A DNA stretch of 64,000 nt, from assembly GCA_946800325.1 (NCBI GenBank), contig OX326958.1, forward strand, positions 59,637,793 to 59,701,792, written 5' to 3'. Position numbers and translations under genes: made by a program. The notes under the pieces are model-generated. The model made no database searches, was not told where the DNA came from, and saw only the letters and a program-made list of their open reading frames with translations. Source of the DNA: Luzula sylvatica. Taxonomy: Eukaryota; Streptophyta; Magnoliopsida; Poales; Juncaceae. Positions 26,301 through 40,131 of this stretch are shown here, piece by piece (the first letter of the stretch is position 1; the number at the start of each line of letters is the position of its first letter).

Positions 26301-27900
26301 ATTTCACAAACACTAAGAGACTTTGTTTTTCGATTCAAAACAAGATTTTAACGCTTTGAGGTGTTCAAATAACATGTTTTTAGATGAGGTGTATCGTATC
26401 TTTTACTACATAACTTTTTACCAAATTTCAGAAACGCTAAGAAAGTTTGTTTTTCGATTCAAAACAAGATTTTAACGCTTTGAGGAGTTCAAATAACATG
26501 TTTTTAGATCATTTGTATCATATCTTTTACTACATAACTTTTCAGCAAATTTCACAAACACTAAGAAAGTTTGTTTTTCGATTCAATACAAGATTTTAAC
26601 GCTTTGAGGAGTTCAAATAATGTGTTTTTAGATCATTTGTATCGTATGTTTTACTACAAAACTTTTCACCAAATTTCACAAACACTAAGAAAGCTTGTTT
26701 TTCGATTCAAAACAAGATTTTTACTCTTTGAGGAGTTCAAATAACGTGTTTTTAGATCACTTGTATCGTATCTTTTACTACATAACTTTTCCCCAAATTT
26801 CACAAACACTAAGAAAGTTTGTTTTTCGATTTCAAAACAAGATTTTAACGCTTTGAGGAGTTCAAATAACGTGTTTTTAGATCATGTGTATCGTATCTTT
26901 TAGCACATAACTTTTCACCAAATATCACAAAAACTAAGAAAGTTTGTTTTTCGATTCAAAACAAGATTTTAAAGCTTTGAGGAGTTAAAATAACATGTTT
27001 TTAGATCATTTGTATCGTATCTTTTAGTACATAACTTTTCACCAAATTTCACAAACACTAAGAAAGTGTGTTTTTCGATTCAAAACAAGATTTTAACGCT
27101 TTGAGGAGTTCAAATAACGTGTTTCTAGATCATTTGTATCGTATCTTTTACTACATAACTTTTCACCAAATTTCACAAACACTAAGAAAGTTTTTTTTTC
27201 GATTCAAAACAAGATTTTAACGCTTTGACGAGTTCAAATAACGTGTTTTTAGATCATTTATATCGTATCTTTTACTACATAACTTTTCACCAAATTTCAC
27301 AAACACCAAGAAAGTATGTTTTTCGATTCAAAACAAGATTTTAACGCTTTGAGGTGTTCAAATAACGTGTTTTTAGATCATTTGTGTCGTATCTTTTAGT
27401 ACATAAATTTTCGCCAAATCTCCCAAACACCAATAAAGTTTGTTTTTCAATTCAAAACAAACATTTAACGCTTTGAGGAGTTCAAATAACGTGTTTTTAG
27501 ATCATTTGTATCGTATCTTTTAGTACATAAGTTTTCACCAAATCTCACAAACACTAAGAAAGTTTGTTTTTCAATTCAAAACAAGATTTTAAAGCATTGA
27601 GGAGTTCAAATAACGTGTTTTTAGATCAGGTGTATCGTATCTTTTACTACATAACTTTTCACCAAATTTCACAAACACTAAGAAAGTTTGTTTTTCGATT
27701 CAAAACAAGATTTTAACGCTTTGTGGAGTTCAAATAACGTGTTTTTAGATCATTTGTATCGTATCTTTTACTACAAAACTTTTCACCAAATTTCACAAAC
27801 ACTAAGAAAGCTTGTTTTTCGATTCAAAACAAGATTTTAACGCTTTGAGGAGTTCAAATAACGTGTTTTTAGATCATTTGTATCGTATCTTTTACTACAT
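14311..27900 (+). repeat. Looser HOR domain with units of about 20 to 26 monomers
   Basis: The M11 marker (AAAG followed by a T run) falls at 16144, 18873, 21478, 23961 and 27187. The spacings are 2605 from the copy at 13539, then 2729, 2605, 2483 and 3226 bp: 21, 22, 21, 20 and 26 monomers with small indels. Between markers, M8 to M14 usually keep their order, while the other part varies. It may hold M1-M7, the TTTTACCGCTTT / TTTCTAG / CATGATTTT-AGAGAC block, or both. Examples are M6-M7 near 14.45, 17.8 and 22.8 kb, and the TTTTACCGCTTT block near 14.94, 20.27 and 25.48 kb. Small length changes include a 3-bp loss (AACGCTGAGG) near 16428, an extra T near 18833, one missing T in the M11 run near 21484 and an extra TA near 22434. 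Confidence 0.8.
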
Positions 27901-30900
27901 AACTTTTCACCAAATTTCACAAACACTAAGAAAGTTTGTTTTTCGATTTCAAAACAAGATTTTAACGCTTTGAGGAGTTCAAATAACGTTTTTTTAGATC
28001 ATTTGTATCGTATCTTTTAGTACATAACTTTTCACCAAATTTTACAAACACTAAGAAAGTTTGTTTTTCGATTCAAAATAAGATTTTAAAGCATTGAGGT
28101 GTTCAAATAACATGTTTTTAGATCATTTGTATCATATCTTTTAGTACATAACTTTTCACCAAATTACACAAACACTAAGAAAGTTTGTTTTTCGATTCAA
28201 AACAAGATTTTAACGCTTTGAGGAGTTCAGATAACAAGTTTTTAGATCAGGTGTATCGTATCTTTTACTACATAACTTTTTACCAAATTTCAGAAACGCT
28301 AAGAAAGTTTGTTTTTCGATTCAAAACAAGATTTTAACGCTTTGAGGAGTTCAAATAACATGTTTTTAGATCAGGTGTATCGTATCTTTTAATACATAAC
28401 TTTTTACCAAATTTCACAAACACTAAGAAATTTTGTTTTTCGATTCAAAACAAGATTTTAACGCTTTGAGGAGTTCAAATAACGTGTTTCTAGATCATTT
28501 GCATCGTATCTTTTAGTACATAACTTTTCACCAAATTTCACAAACACTAAGAAAGTTTGTTTTTCGATTCAAAACAAGATTTAAACGCTTTGAGGAGTTC
28601 AAATAAAGGGTTTCTAGATCATTTGTATCGTATCTTTTACTACATAACTTTTCACCAAATTACACAAACACTAAGAAAGTTTGTTTTTCGATTCAATACA
28701 AGATTTTAACGCTTTGACGAGTTCAAATAACGTTTTTTTAGATCATTTATATCGTATCTTTAAATACATAACTTTTCACCAAATTTCACAAACACCAAGA
28801 AAGTTTGTTTTTCGATTCAAAACAAGATTTTAACGCTTTGAGGTGTTCAAATAACGTGTTTTTAGATCATTTGTGTCGTATCTTTTAGTACATAACTTTT
28901 CACCAAATCTCCCAAACACTAAGAAAGTTTGTTTTTCAATTCAAAACAAACTTTTAACGCTTTGAGGAGTTCAAATAACGTGTTTTAAGATCATTTATAT
29001 CGTATCTTTTACTACATAACTTTTCAGCAAATTTCACAAACACTAAGAAAGTTTGTTTTTCGATTCAAAACAAGATTTTAACGCTTTGAGGAGTTCAAAT
29101 AATGTCTTTTTAGATCATTTGTATCGTATCTTTTACTACAAAACTTTTCACCAAATTTCACAAACACTAAGAAAGCTTGTTTTTCGATTCAAAACAAGAT
29201 TTGTACTCTTTGAGGAGTTAAAATAACGTGTTTTTAGATCACTTGTATCGTATCTTTTACTACATAACTTTTCACCAAATTTCACAAACACTAAGAAAGT
29301 TTGTTTTTCGATTTCAAAACAAGATTTTAACGCTTTGAGGAGTTCAAATAACGTGTTTTTAGATCATGTGTATCGTATCTTTTAGCACATAACTTTTCAC
29401 CAAATATCACAAAAACTAAGAAAGTTTGTTTTTCGATTCAAAACAAGATTTTAAAGCTTTGAGGAGTTAAAATAACATGTTTTTAGATCATTTGTATCGT
29501 ATCTTTTAGTACATAACTTTTCACCAAATTTCACAAACACTAAGAAAGTGTGTTTTTCGATTCAAAACAAGATTTTAACGCTTTGAGGAGTTCAAATAAC
29601 GTGTTTCTAGATCATTTGTATCGTATCTTTTACTACATAACTTTTCACCAAATTTCACAAACACTAACAAAGTTTTTTTTTCGATTCAAAACAAGATTTT
29701 AACGCTTTGACGAGTTCAAATAACGTGTTTTTAGATCATTTATATCGTATCTTTTACTACATAACTTTTCACCAAATTTCACAAACACCAAGAAAGTTTG
29801 TTTTTCGATTCAAAACAAGATTTTAACGCTTTGAGGTGTTCAAATAACGTGTTTTTAGATCATTTGTGTCGTATCTTTTAGTACATAACTTTTCACCAAA
29901 TCTCCCAAACACTAATAAAGTTTGTTTTTCAATTCAAAACAAACATTTAACGCTTTGAGGAGTTCAAATAACGAGTTTTTAGATCATTTGTATCGTATCT
30001 TTTAGTACAAAAGTTTTCACCAAATTTCACAAACACTAAGAAAGTTTGTTTTTCGATTCAAAACAAGATTTTAAAGCATTGAGGAGTTCAAATAACATGT
30101 TTTTAGATCAGGTGTATCGTATCTTTTACTACATAACTTTTCACCAAATTTCACAAACACTAAGAAAGTTTGTTTTTCGATTCAAAACAAGATTTTAACG
30201 CTTTGAGGAGTTCAAATAACGTGTTTTTAGATCATTTGTATCGTATCTTTTACTACATAACTTTTCACCAAATTTCACAAACACTAAGAAAGTTTGTTTT
30301 TCGATTTCAAAACAAGATTTTAATGCTTTGAGGAGTTCAAATAACGTGTTTTTAGATCATTTGTATCGTATCTTTTAGTACATAACTTTTCACCAAATTT
30401 TACAAACACTAAGAAAGTTTGTTTTTCGATTCAAAACTAGATTTTAAAGCATTGAGGTGTTCAAATAACATGTTTTTAGATCATTTGTATCATATCTTTT
30501 AGTACATAACTTTTCACCAAATTACACAAACACTAAGAAAGTTTGTTTTTCGATTCAAAACAAGATTTTAACGCTTTAAGGAGTTCAGATAACAAGTTTT
30601 TAGATCAGGTGTATCGTATCTTTTACTACATAACTTTTTACCAAATTTCAGAAACGCTAAGAAATTTTGTTTTTCGATTCAAAACAAGATTTTAACGCTT
30701 TGAGGAGTTCAAATAACATGTTTTTAGATCAGGTGTATCGTATCTTTTAATACATAACTTTTTACCAAATTTCAGAAACACTAAGAAAGTTTGTTTTTCG
30801 ATTCAAAACAAGATTTCAACGCTTTGAGGAGTTCAAATAACGTGTTTTTAGATCATTTGTATCGTATCTTTTACTACATAACTTTTCACCAAATTTCACA

Positions 30901-32616
30901 AACACTAAGAAAGTTTGTTTTTCGATTCAAAACAAGATTTTAACGCTTGGAGGTGTTCAAATAACATGTTTTTAGATCATTTGTATCGTATCTTTTAGCA
31001 CATAACTTTTCACCAAATTTCACAAACACTAGGAAATTTTGTTTTTCGATTCAAAACAAGATTTTAACGCTTTGAGGAGTTCAAATAACGTGTTTCTAGA
31101 TCATTTGTATGGTATCTTTTACTACATAACGTTTCACCAAATTTCACAAACACTAAGAAAGTTTGTTTTTCCATTCAAAACATGATTTTAACGCTTTGAG
31201 GAGTTCAAATAACGTGTTTTTAGATCATTTGTATCGTATCTTTTACTACATAACTTTTCACCAAATTTCACAAACACTAAGAGAGTTTGTTTTTCGATTC
31301 AAAACAAGATTTTAACGCTTTGAGGTGTTCAAATAACATGTTTTTAGATCAGGTGTATCGTATCTTTTACTACATAACTTTTTACCAAATTTCAGAAACG
31401 CTAAGAAAGTTTGTTTTTCGATTCAAAACAAGATTTTAACGCTTTGAGGAGTTCAAATAACATGTTTTTAGATCATTTGTATCATATCTTTTACTACATA
31501 ACTTTTCAGCAAATTTCACAAACACTAAGAAAGTTTGTTTTTCGATTCGAAACAAGATTTTAACGCTTTGAAGAGTTCAAATAACGTGTTTTTAGATCAT
31601 TTGTATCGTATCTTTTACTACAAAACTTTTCACCAAATTTCACAAACACTAAGAAAGCTTGTTTTTCGATTCAAAACAAGATTTTAACGCTTTGAGGAGT
31701 TCAAATAACATGTTTTTAGATCATTTGTATCGTATCTTTTACTACATAACTTTTCACCAAATTTCACAAACACTAAGAAAGTTTGTTTTTCGATTTCAAA
31801 ACAAGATTTTAACGCTTTGAGGAGTTCAAATAACGTGTTTTTAGATCATTTGTATCGTATCTTTTAGTACATAACTTTTCACCAAATATCACAAAAACTA
31901 AGAAAGTTTGTTTTTTGATTCAAAACAAGATTTTAAAGCTTTGAGGAGTTAAAATAACATGTTTTTAGATCATTTGTATCGTATCTTTTAGTACATAACT
32001 TTTCACCAAATTTCACAAACACTAAGAAAGTGTGTTTTTCGATTCAAAACAAGATTTTAACACTTTGAGGAGTTAAAATAACGTGTTTTTAGATCATTTA
32101 TATCGTATCTTTTACTACATAACTTTTCACCAAATTTCACAAACACCCAGAAAGTTTGTTTTTCGATTCAAAACAATATTTTAACGCTTCGAGGTGTTCA
32201 AATAACATGTTTTTAGATCATTTGTGTCGTATCTTTTAGTACATAACTTTTCCCCAAATTTCACAAGCACTAAGAAAGTTTGTTTTTCAATTCAAAACAA
32301 ACTTTTAACGCTTTGAAGAGTTCGAATAACGTGTTTTTTAGATCATTTGTATCGTATCTTTTAGTACATAAATTTTCACCAAATTTCACAAACACTACGA
32401 AAGTTTGTTTTTCGATTCAAAACAAGATTTTAAAGCTTTGAGGAGTTCAAATAACGTGTTTCTAGATCATTTGTTTCGTATCTTTTACTACATAACTTTT
32501 CACCAAATTTCACAAACACTAAGAAAGTTTATTTTTCGATTCGAAGCAAGATTTTAACGCTTTGAAGAGTTCAAATAACGGTTTCTAGATCATTTGTATG
32601 GTATCTTTTAGTACAT
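27901..32616 (+). repeat. 38-monomer unit, copy A (4716 bp)
   Basis: This is the first half of a tandem duplication with a 4716-bp offset (38 x 124 plus 4). Matching markers include CTAGGAAATTTTG at 31029 and 35745, M11 with CTAACAAAG at 29669 and 34385, and AGAGAG at 31280 and 35996. The short-spaced ATAACGGTTTCTAG begins 4716 bp before its partner near 37291. The unit contains M8 to M14 once, the AGAGAG-type monomer once, and a run near 32.1-32.6 kb with many private changes (CACCCAG, CTACGAAAG, CGATTCGAAGCAAG). Confidence 0.9.
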
Positions 32617-35600
32617 AAGTTTTCAACAAATTTCACAAACACTAAGAAAGTTTGTTTTTCGATTTCAAAACAAGATTTTAACGCTTTGAGGAGTTCAAAT
32701 AACGTGTTTTTAGATCATTTGTATCGTATCTTTTAGTACATAACTTTTCACCAAATTTTACAAACACTAAGAAAGTTTGTTTTTCGATTCAAAATAAGAT
32801 TTTAAAGCATTGAGGTGTTCAAATAACATGTTTTTAGATCATTTGTATCATATCTTTTAGTACATAACTTTTCACCAAATTACACAAACACTAAGAAAGT
32901 TTGTTTTTCGATTCAAAACAAGATTTTAACGCTTTGAGGAGTTCAGATAACAAGTTTTTAGATCAGGTGTATCGTATCTTTTACTACATAACTTTTTACC
33001 AAATTTCAGAAACGCTAAGAAAGTTTGTTTTTCGATTCAAAACAAGATTTTAACGCTTTGAGGAGTTCAAATAACATGTTTTTAGATCAGGTGTATCGTA
33101 TCTTTTAATACATAACTTTTTACCAAATTTCACAAACACTAAGAAAGTTTGTTTTTCGATTCAAAACAAGATTTTAACGCTTTGAGGAGTTCAAATAACG
33201 TGTTTCTAGATCATTTGCATCGTATCTTTTAGTACATAACTTTTCACCAAATTTCACAAACACTAAGAAAGTTTGTTTTTCGATTCAAAACAAGATTTAA
33301 ACGCTTTGAGGAGTTCAAATAACGGGTTTCTAGATCATTTGTATCGTATCTTTTACTACATAACTTTTCACCAAATTACACAAACACTAAGAAAGTTTGT
33401 TTTTCGATTCAATACAAGATTTTAACGCTTTGAGGAGTTCAAATAACGTTTTTTTAGATCATTTATATCGTATCTTTTACTACATAACTTTTCACCAAAT
33501 TTCACAAACACCAAGAAAGTTTGTTTTTCGATTCAAAACAAGATTTTAACGCTTTGAGGTGTTCAAATAACGTGTTTTTAGATCATTTGTGTCGTATCTT
33601 TTAGTACATAACTTTTCACCAAATCTCCCAAACACTAAGAAAGTTTGTTTTTCAATTCAAAACAAACTTTTAACGCTTTGAGGAGTTCAAATAACGTGTT
33701 TTAAGATCATTTATATCGTATCTTTTACTACATAACTTTTCAGCAAATTTCACAAACACTAAGAAAGTTTGTTTTTCGATTCAAAACAAGATTTTAACGC
33801 TTTGAGGAGTTCAAATAATGTGTTTTTAGATCATTTGTATCGTATCTTTTACTACAAAACTTTTCACCAAATTTCACAAACACTAAGAAAGCTTGTTTTT
33901 CGATTCAAAACAAGATTTTTACTCTTTGAGGAGTTAAAATAACGTGTTTTTAGATCACTTGTATCGTATCTTTTACTACATAACTTTTCACCAAATTTCA
34001 CAAACACTAAGAAAGTTTGTTTTTCGATTTCAAAACAAGATTTTAACGCTTTGAGGAGTTCAAATAACGTGTTTTTAGATCATGTGTATCGTATCTTTTA
34101 GCACATAACTTTTCACCAAATATCACAAAAACTAAGAAAGTTTGTTTTTCGATTCAAAACAAGATTTTAAAGCTTTGAGGAGTTAAAATAACATGTTTTT
34201 AGATCATTTGTATCGTATCTTTTAGTACATAACTTTTCACCAAATTTCACAAACACTAAGAAAGTGTGTTTTTCGATTCAAAACAAGATTTTAACGCTTT
34301 GAGGAGTTCAAATAACGTGTTTCTAGATCATTTGTATCGTATCTTTTACTACATAACTTTTCACCAAATTTCACAAACACTAACAAAGTTTTTTTTTCGA
34401 TTCAAAACAAGATTTTAACGCTTTGACGAGTTCAAATAACGTGTTTTTAGATCATTTATATCGTATCTTTTACTACATAACTTTTCACCAAATTTCACAA
34501 ACACCAAGAAAGTTTGTTTTTCGATTCAAAACAAGATTTTAACGCTTTGAGGTGTTCAAATAACGTGTTTTTAGATCATTTGTGTCGTATCTTTTAGTAC
34601 ATAACTTTTCACCAAATCTCCCAAACACTAATAAAGTTTGTTTTTCAATTCAAAACAAACATTTAACGCTTTGAGGAGTTCAAATAACGAGTTTTTAGAT
34701 CATTTGTATCGTATCTTTTAGTACATAAGTTTTCACCAAATTTCACAAACACTAAGAAAGTTTGTTTTTCGATTCAAAACAAGATTTTAAAGCATTGAGG
34801 AGTTCAAATAACATGTTTTTAGATCAGGTGTATCGTATCTTTTACTACATAACTTTTCACCAAATTTCACAAACACTAAGAAAGTTTGTTTTTCGATTCA
34901 AAACAAGATTTTAACGCTTTGAGGAGTTCAAATAACGTGTTTTTAGATCATTTGTATCGTATCTTTTACTACATAACTTTTCACCAAATTTCACAAACAC
35001 TAAGAAAGTTTGTTTTTCGATTTCAAAACAAGATTTTAACGCTTTGAGGAGTTCAAATAACGTGTTTTTAGATCATTTGTATCGTATCTTTTAGTACATA
35101 ACTTTTCACCAAATTTTACAAACACTAACAAAGTTTGTTTTTCGATTCAAAACTAGATTTTAAAGCATTCAGGTGTTCAAATAACATGTTTTTAGATCAT
35201 TTGTATCATATCTTTTAGTACATAACTTTTCACCAAATTACACAAACACTAAGAAAGTTTGTTTTTCGATTCAAAACAAGATTTTAACGCTTTGAGGAGT
35301 TCAGATAACAAGTTTTTAGATCAGGTGTATCGTATCTTTTACTACATAACTTTTTACCAAATTTCAGAAACGCTAAGAAATTTTGTTTTTCGATTCAAAA
35401 CAAGATTTTAACGCTTTGAGGAGTTCAAATAACATGTTTTTAGATCAGGTGTATCGTATCTTTTAATACATAACTTTTTACCAAATTTCAGAAACACTAA
35501 GAAAGTTTGTTTTTCGATTCAAAACAAGATTTCAACGCTTTGAGGAGTTCAAATAACGTGTTTTTAGATCATTTGTATCGTATCTTTTACTACATAACTT

Positions 35601-37332
35601 TTCACCAAATTTCACAAACACTAAGAAAGTTTGTTTTTCGATTCAAAACAAGATTTTAACGCTTGGAGGTGTTCAAATAACATGTTTTTAGATCATTTGT
35701 ATCGTATCTTTTAGCACATAACTTTTCACCAAATTTCACAAACACTAGGAAATTTTGTTTTTCGATTCAAAACAAGATTTTAACGCTTTGAGGAGTTCAA
35801 ATAACGTGTTTCTAGATCATTTGTATGGTATCTTTTACTACATAACGTTTCACCAAATTTCACAAACACTAAGAAAGTTTGTTTTTCCATTCAAAACATG
35901 ATTTTAACGCTTTGAGGAGTTCAAATAACGTGTTTTTAGATCATTTGTATCGTATCTTTTACTACATAACTTTTCACCAAATTTCACAAACACTAAGAGA
36001 GTTTGTTTTTCGATTCAAAACAAGATTTTAACGCTTTGAGGTGTTCAAATAACATGTTTTTAGATCAGGTGTATCGTATCTTTTACTACATAACTTTTTA
36101 CCAAATTTCAGAAACGCTAAGAAAGTTTGTTTTTCGATTCAAAACAAGATTTTAACGCTTTGAGGAATTCAAATAACATGTTTTTAGATCATTTGTATCA
36201 TATCTTTTACTACATAACTTTTCAGCAAATTTCACAAACACTAAGAAAGTTTGTTTTTCGATTCGAAACAAGATTTTAACGCTTTGAAGAGTTCAAATAA
36301 CGTGTTTTTAGATCATTTGTATCGTATCTTTTACTACAAAACTTTTCACCAAATTTCACAAACACTAAGAAAGCTTGTTTTTCGATTCAAAACAAGATTT
36401 TAACGCTTTGAGGAGTTCAAATAACATGTTTTTAGATCATTTGTATCGTATCTTTTACTACATAACTTTTCACCAAATTTCACAAACACTAAGGAAGTTT
36501 GTTTTTCGATTTCAAAACAAGATTTTAACGCTTTGAGGAGTTCAAATAACGTGTTTTTAGATCATTTGTATCGTATCTTTTAGTACATAACTTTTCACCA
36601 AATATCACAAAAACTAAGAAAGTTTGTTTTTTGATTCAAAACAAGATTTTAAAGCTTTGAGGAGTTAAAATAACATGTTTTTAGATCATTTGTATCGTAT
36701 CTTTTAGTACATAACTTTTCTCCAAATTTCACAAACACTAAGAAAGTGTGTTTTTCGATTCAAAACAAGATTTTAACACTTTGAGGAGTTAAAATAACGT
36801 GTTTTTAGATCATTTATATCGTATCTTTTACTACATAACTTTTCACCAAATTTCACAAACACCCAGAAAGTTTGTTTTTCGATTCAAAACAATATTTTAA
36901 CGCTTCGAGGTGTTCAAATAACATGTTTTTAGATCATTTGTGTCGTATCTTTTAGTACATAACTTTTCCCCAAATTTCACAAGCACTAAGAAAGTTTGTT
37001 TTTCAATTCAAAACAAACTTTTAACGCTTTGAGGAGTTCGAATAACGTGTTTTTTAGATCATTTGTATCGTATCTTTTAGTACATAAATTTTCACCAAAT
37101 TTCACAAACACTACGAAAGTTTGTTTTTCGATTCAAAACAAGATTTTAAAGCTTTGAGGAGTTCAAATAACGTGTTTCTAGATCATTTGTTTCGTATCTT
37201 TTACTACATAACTTTTCACCAAATTTCACAAACACTAAGAAAGTTTATTTTTCGATTCGAAGCAAGATTTTAACGCTTTGAAGAGTTCAAATAACGGTTT
37301 CTAGATCATTTGTATGGTATCTTTTAGTACAT
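32617..37332 (+). repeat. 38-monomer unit, copy B (4716 bp)
   Basis: This is the second half of the 4716-bp tandem duplication. Differences from copy A seen by eye are few: ATAACGGG near 33314 against ATAAAGGG near 28597; GACGAG in A against GAGGAG in B (about 33430); CTAAGGAAG near 36491; and GAATTC near 36166, where A has GAGTTC. Past 37332 the two copies stop matching: downstream of B the sequence reads CTAAGCAAG and CGATTCAAAAC, where the start of B reads CTAAGAAAG and CGATTTCAAAAC. The junction between units therefore lies near 32617-32660. Confidence 0.9.
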
Positions 37333-40131
37333 AAGTTTTCACCAAATTTCACAAACACTAAGCAAGTTTGTTTTTCGATTCAAAACAAGATTTAAACGTT
37401 TTGAGGAGTTCAAATAACGGGTTTCTAGATCATTTGTCTCGTATCTTTTACTACATAACTTTTCACCAAATTACACAAACACTAAGAAAGTTTGTTTTTC
37501 GATTCAAAACAAGATTTTAACGCTTTGAGGAGTTCAAATAACGTTTTTTTAGATCATTTATATCGTATCTTTTACTACATAACTTTTCACCAAATTTCAC
37601 AAACACCAAGAAAGTTTGTTTTTCGATTCAAAACAAGATTTTAACGTTTTGAGGTGTTCAAATAACGTGTTTTTAGATCATTTGTGTCGTATCTTTTAGT
37701 ACATAACTTTTCACCAAATCTCCCAAACACTAAGAAAGTTTGTTTTTCAATTCAAAACAAACTTTTAACGCTTTGAGGAGTTCAAATAACGTGTTTTAAG
37801 ATCATTTATATCGTATCTTTTACTACATAACTTTTCACCAAATTTCACAAACACCAAGAAAGATTGTTTTTCGATTCAAAACAAGATTTTTACGCTTTGA
37901 GGTGTTCAAATAACATGTTTTTAGATCATTTGTATCGTATCTTTTAGTACATAACTTTTCACCAAATTTCACCAACACTAAGAACTTTTGTTTTTCGATT
38001 CAAAACAAGATTTTAACGCTTTGAGGAGTTCAAATAACGTGTTTCTAGATCATTTGTATCGTATCTTTTACTACATAACTTTTCACCAAATTTCACAAAC
38101 ACTAAGAAAGTTTTTTTTTCGATTCAAAACAAGATTTTAACGCTTTCAGGAGTTCAAATAACGTGTTTTTAGATCATTTGTGTCGTATCTTTTAGTACAT
38201 AACTTTTACCCAAATTTCACAAACACTAAGAAAGTTTGTTTTTCAATTCAAAACAAACTTTTAACGCTTTGAGGAGTTCAAATAACGTGTTTTTAGATCA
38301 TTTGTATCGTATCTTTTACTACATAACTTTTCACCAAATTTCACAAACACTAAGAAAGTTTGTTTTTCGATTCAAAACAAAATTTTAAAGCTTTGAGGAG
38401 TTCAAATAACGTGTTTCTAGATCATTTGTTTCTTTATCTTTTAATACATAACTTTTCACCAAATTTCACAAACACTAAGAAAGTTTGTTTTTTGATTCGA
38501 AACAAGATTTTAACGCTTTGAAGAGTTCAAATAACGGTTTCTAGATCATTTGTATCGTATCTTTTAGTACATAACTTTTCACCAAATTTCACAAACACTA
38601 AGAAAGTTTGTTTTTTGATTCAAAACAAGATTTTAACGATTTGGGCAGTTCAAATAACGTGTTTCTAGATCATTTGCATCGTATCTTTTAGTACATAACT
38701 TTTCACCAAATTTCACAAACACTAAGAAAGTTTGTTTTTCGATTCAAAACAAGATTTTAACGCTTTGAGGAGTTCAAATAACGGGTTTCTAGATCATTTG
38801 TATCGTATCTTTTACTATATAACTTTTCCCCAAATTTCACAAACACTAAGAAAGTTTGTTTTTCGATTCAAAACAAGATTTTAACGCATTGAGGTGTTCA
38901 AATAACATGTTTTTAGATCATTTGTATCGTATCTTTTAGTACATAACTTTTCACCAAATTTCACAAACACTAAGAAAGTTTGTTTTTCGATTCAAAACAA
39001 GATTTAAACGCTTTGAGGAGTTCAAATAATGGGTTTCTAGATCATTTGTATCGTATCTTTTACTACATAACTTTTCACCAAATTTCACAAACACTAAGAA
39101 AGTTTGTTTTTCGATTCAAAACAAGATTTTAACGCTTTGAGGAGTTGAAATAACGTGTTTTTAGATCATTTGCATCGTATCTTTTACTACATAACTTTTC
39201 ACCAAATTTCACAAACACTAAGAATGTTTGTTTTTCGATTTCAAAACAAGATTTTAACGCTTTGAGGAGTTCAAATAACGTGTTTTAAGATCATTTATAT
39301 CGTATCTTTTACTACATAACTTTTCACCAAATTTCACAAACACCAAGAAAGATTGTTTTTCGATTCAAAACAAGATTTTTACGCTTTGAGGTGTTCAAAT
39401 AACATGTTTTTAGATCATTTGCATCGTATCTTTTAGTACATAAGTTTTCACCAAATTTCACAAACACTAAGAAAGTTTGTTTTTCGATTCAAAACAAAAT
39501 TTTAAAGCTTTGAGGAGTTCAAATAACGTGTTTCTAGATCATTTGTTTCTTTATCTTTTAATACATAACTTTTCACCAAATTTCACAAACACTAAGAAAG
39601 TTTGTTTTTTGATTCGAAACAAGATTTTAACGCTTTGAAGAGTTCAAATAACGGTTTCTAGATCATTTGTATCGTATCTTTTAGTACATAACTTTTCACC
39701 AAATTTCACAAACACTAAGAACTTTTGTTTTTCGATTCAAAACAAGATTTTAACGCTTTTAGGAGTTCAAATAACGTGTTTCTAGATCATTTGTATCGTA
39801 TCTTTTACTACATAACTTTTCACGAAATTTTACAAACACTAAGAAAGTTTATTTTTCGATTCAAAACAAGATTTTAAAGCTTTGAGGAGTTCAAATAACA
39901 TGTTTTTAGATCATTTGCATCGTATCTTTTAGTACATAACTTTTCACCAAATTACACAAACACTAAGAAAGTTTGTTTTTCGATTCAAAATAAGATTTTA
40001 ACCCTTTGAGGAGTTCAAATAACGTGTTTCTAGATCATTTGTTTCGTATCTTTTACTACATAACTTTTCACCAAATTTCACAAACACTAAGAAAGTTTGT
40101 TTTTCGATTCAAAACAAGATTTTAACGCTTT
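37333..40131 (+). repeat. Mosaic block with GGGTTTCTAG, CGATTCGAAAC and GGGCAG monomers
   Basis: The 124-bp period continues, with a different set of types: ACGGGTTTCTAG (37429, 38783), AAGAACTTTTG (37980, 39718), TTTTAAGATC with CACCAAGAAAGATTG (37793, 39283), CGATTCGAAAC followed by a shortened ATAACGGTTTC (38500, 39615), GGGCAG (38643) and CACGAAATTTTAC (39821). One monomer near 38430 reads TTTCTTTATCTTTTAATAC, one base longer than usual; the same form recurs near 39546. The block is related to 59.7-62.3 kb (see the feature there). No reference M1 to M10 order is left here. The M11 marker occurs once (38107) and is then absent until 55101. Confidence 0.8.
39246..39741 (+). repeat. Four-monomer insertion relative to the 61.9-kb copy
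   Basis: The offset to the homologous downstream segment is 22700 bp just left of here and 22204 bp just right of it, a change of 496 bp or exactly four monomers. The extra monomers carry TTTTAAGATC with AAAGATTG, TTGCATCG with ATAAG, TTTCTTTATC and CGATTCGAAAC types. Those types also occur within 2 kb upstream, so this looks like local duplication. Edges are approximate. Confidence 0.65.
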
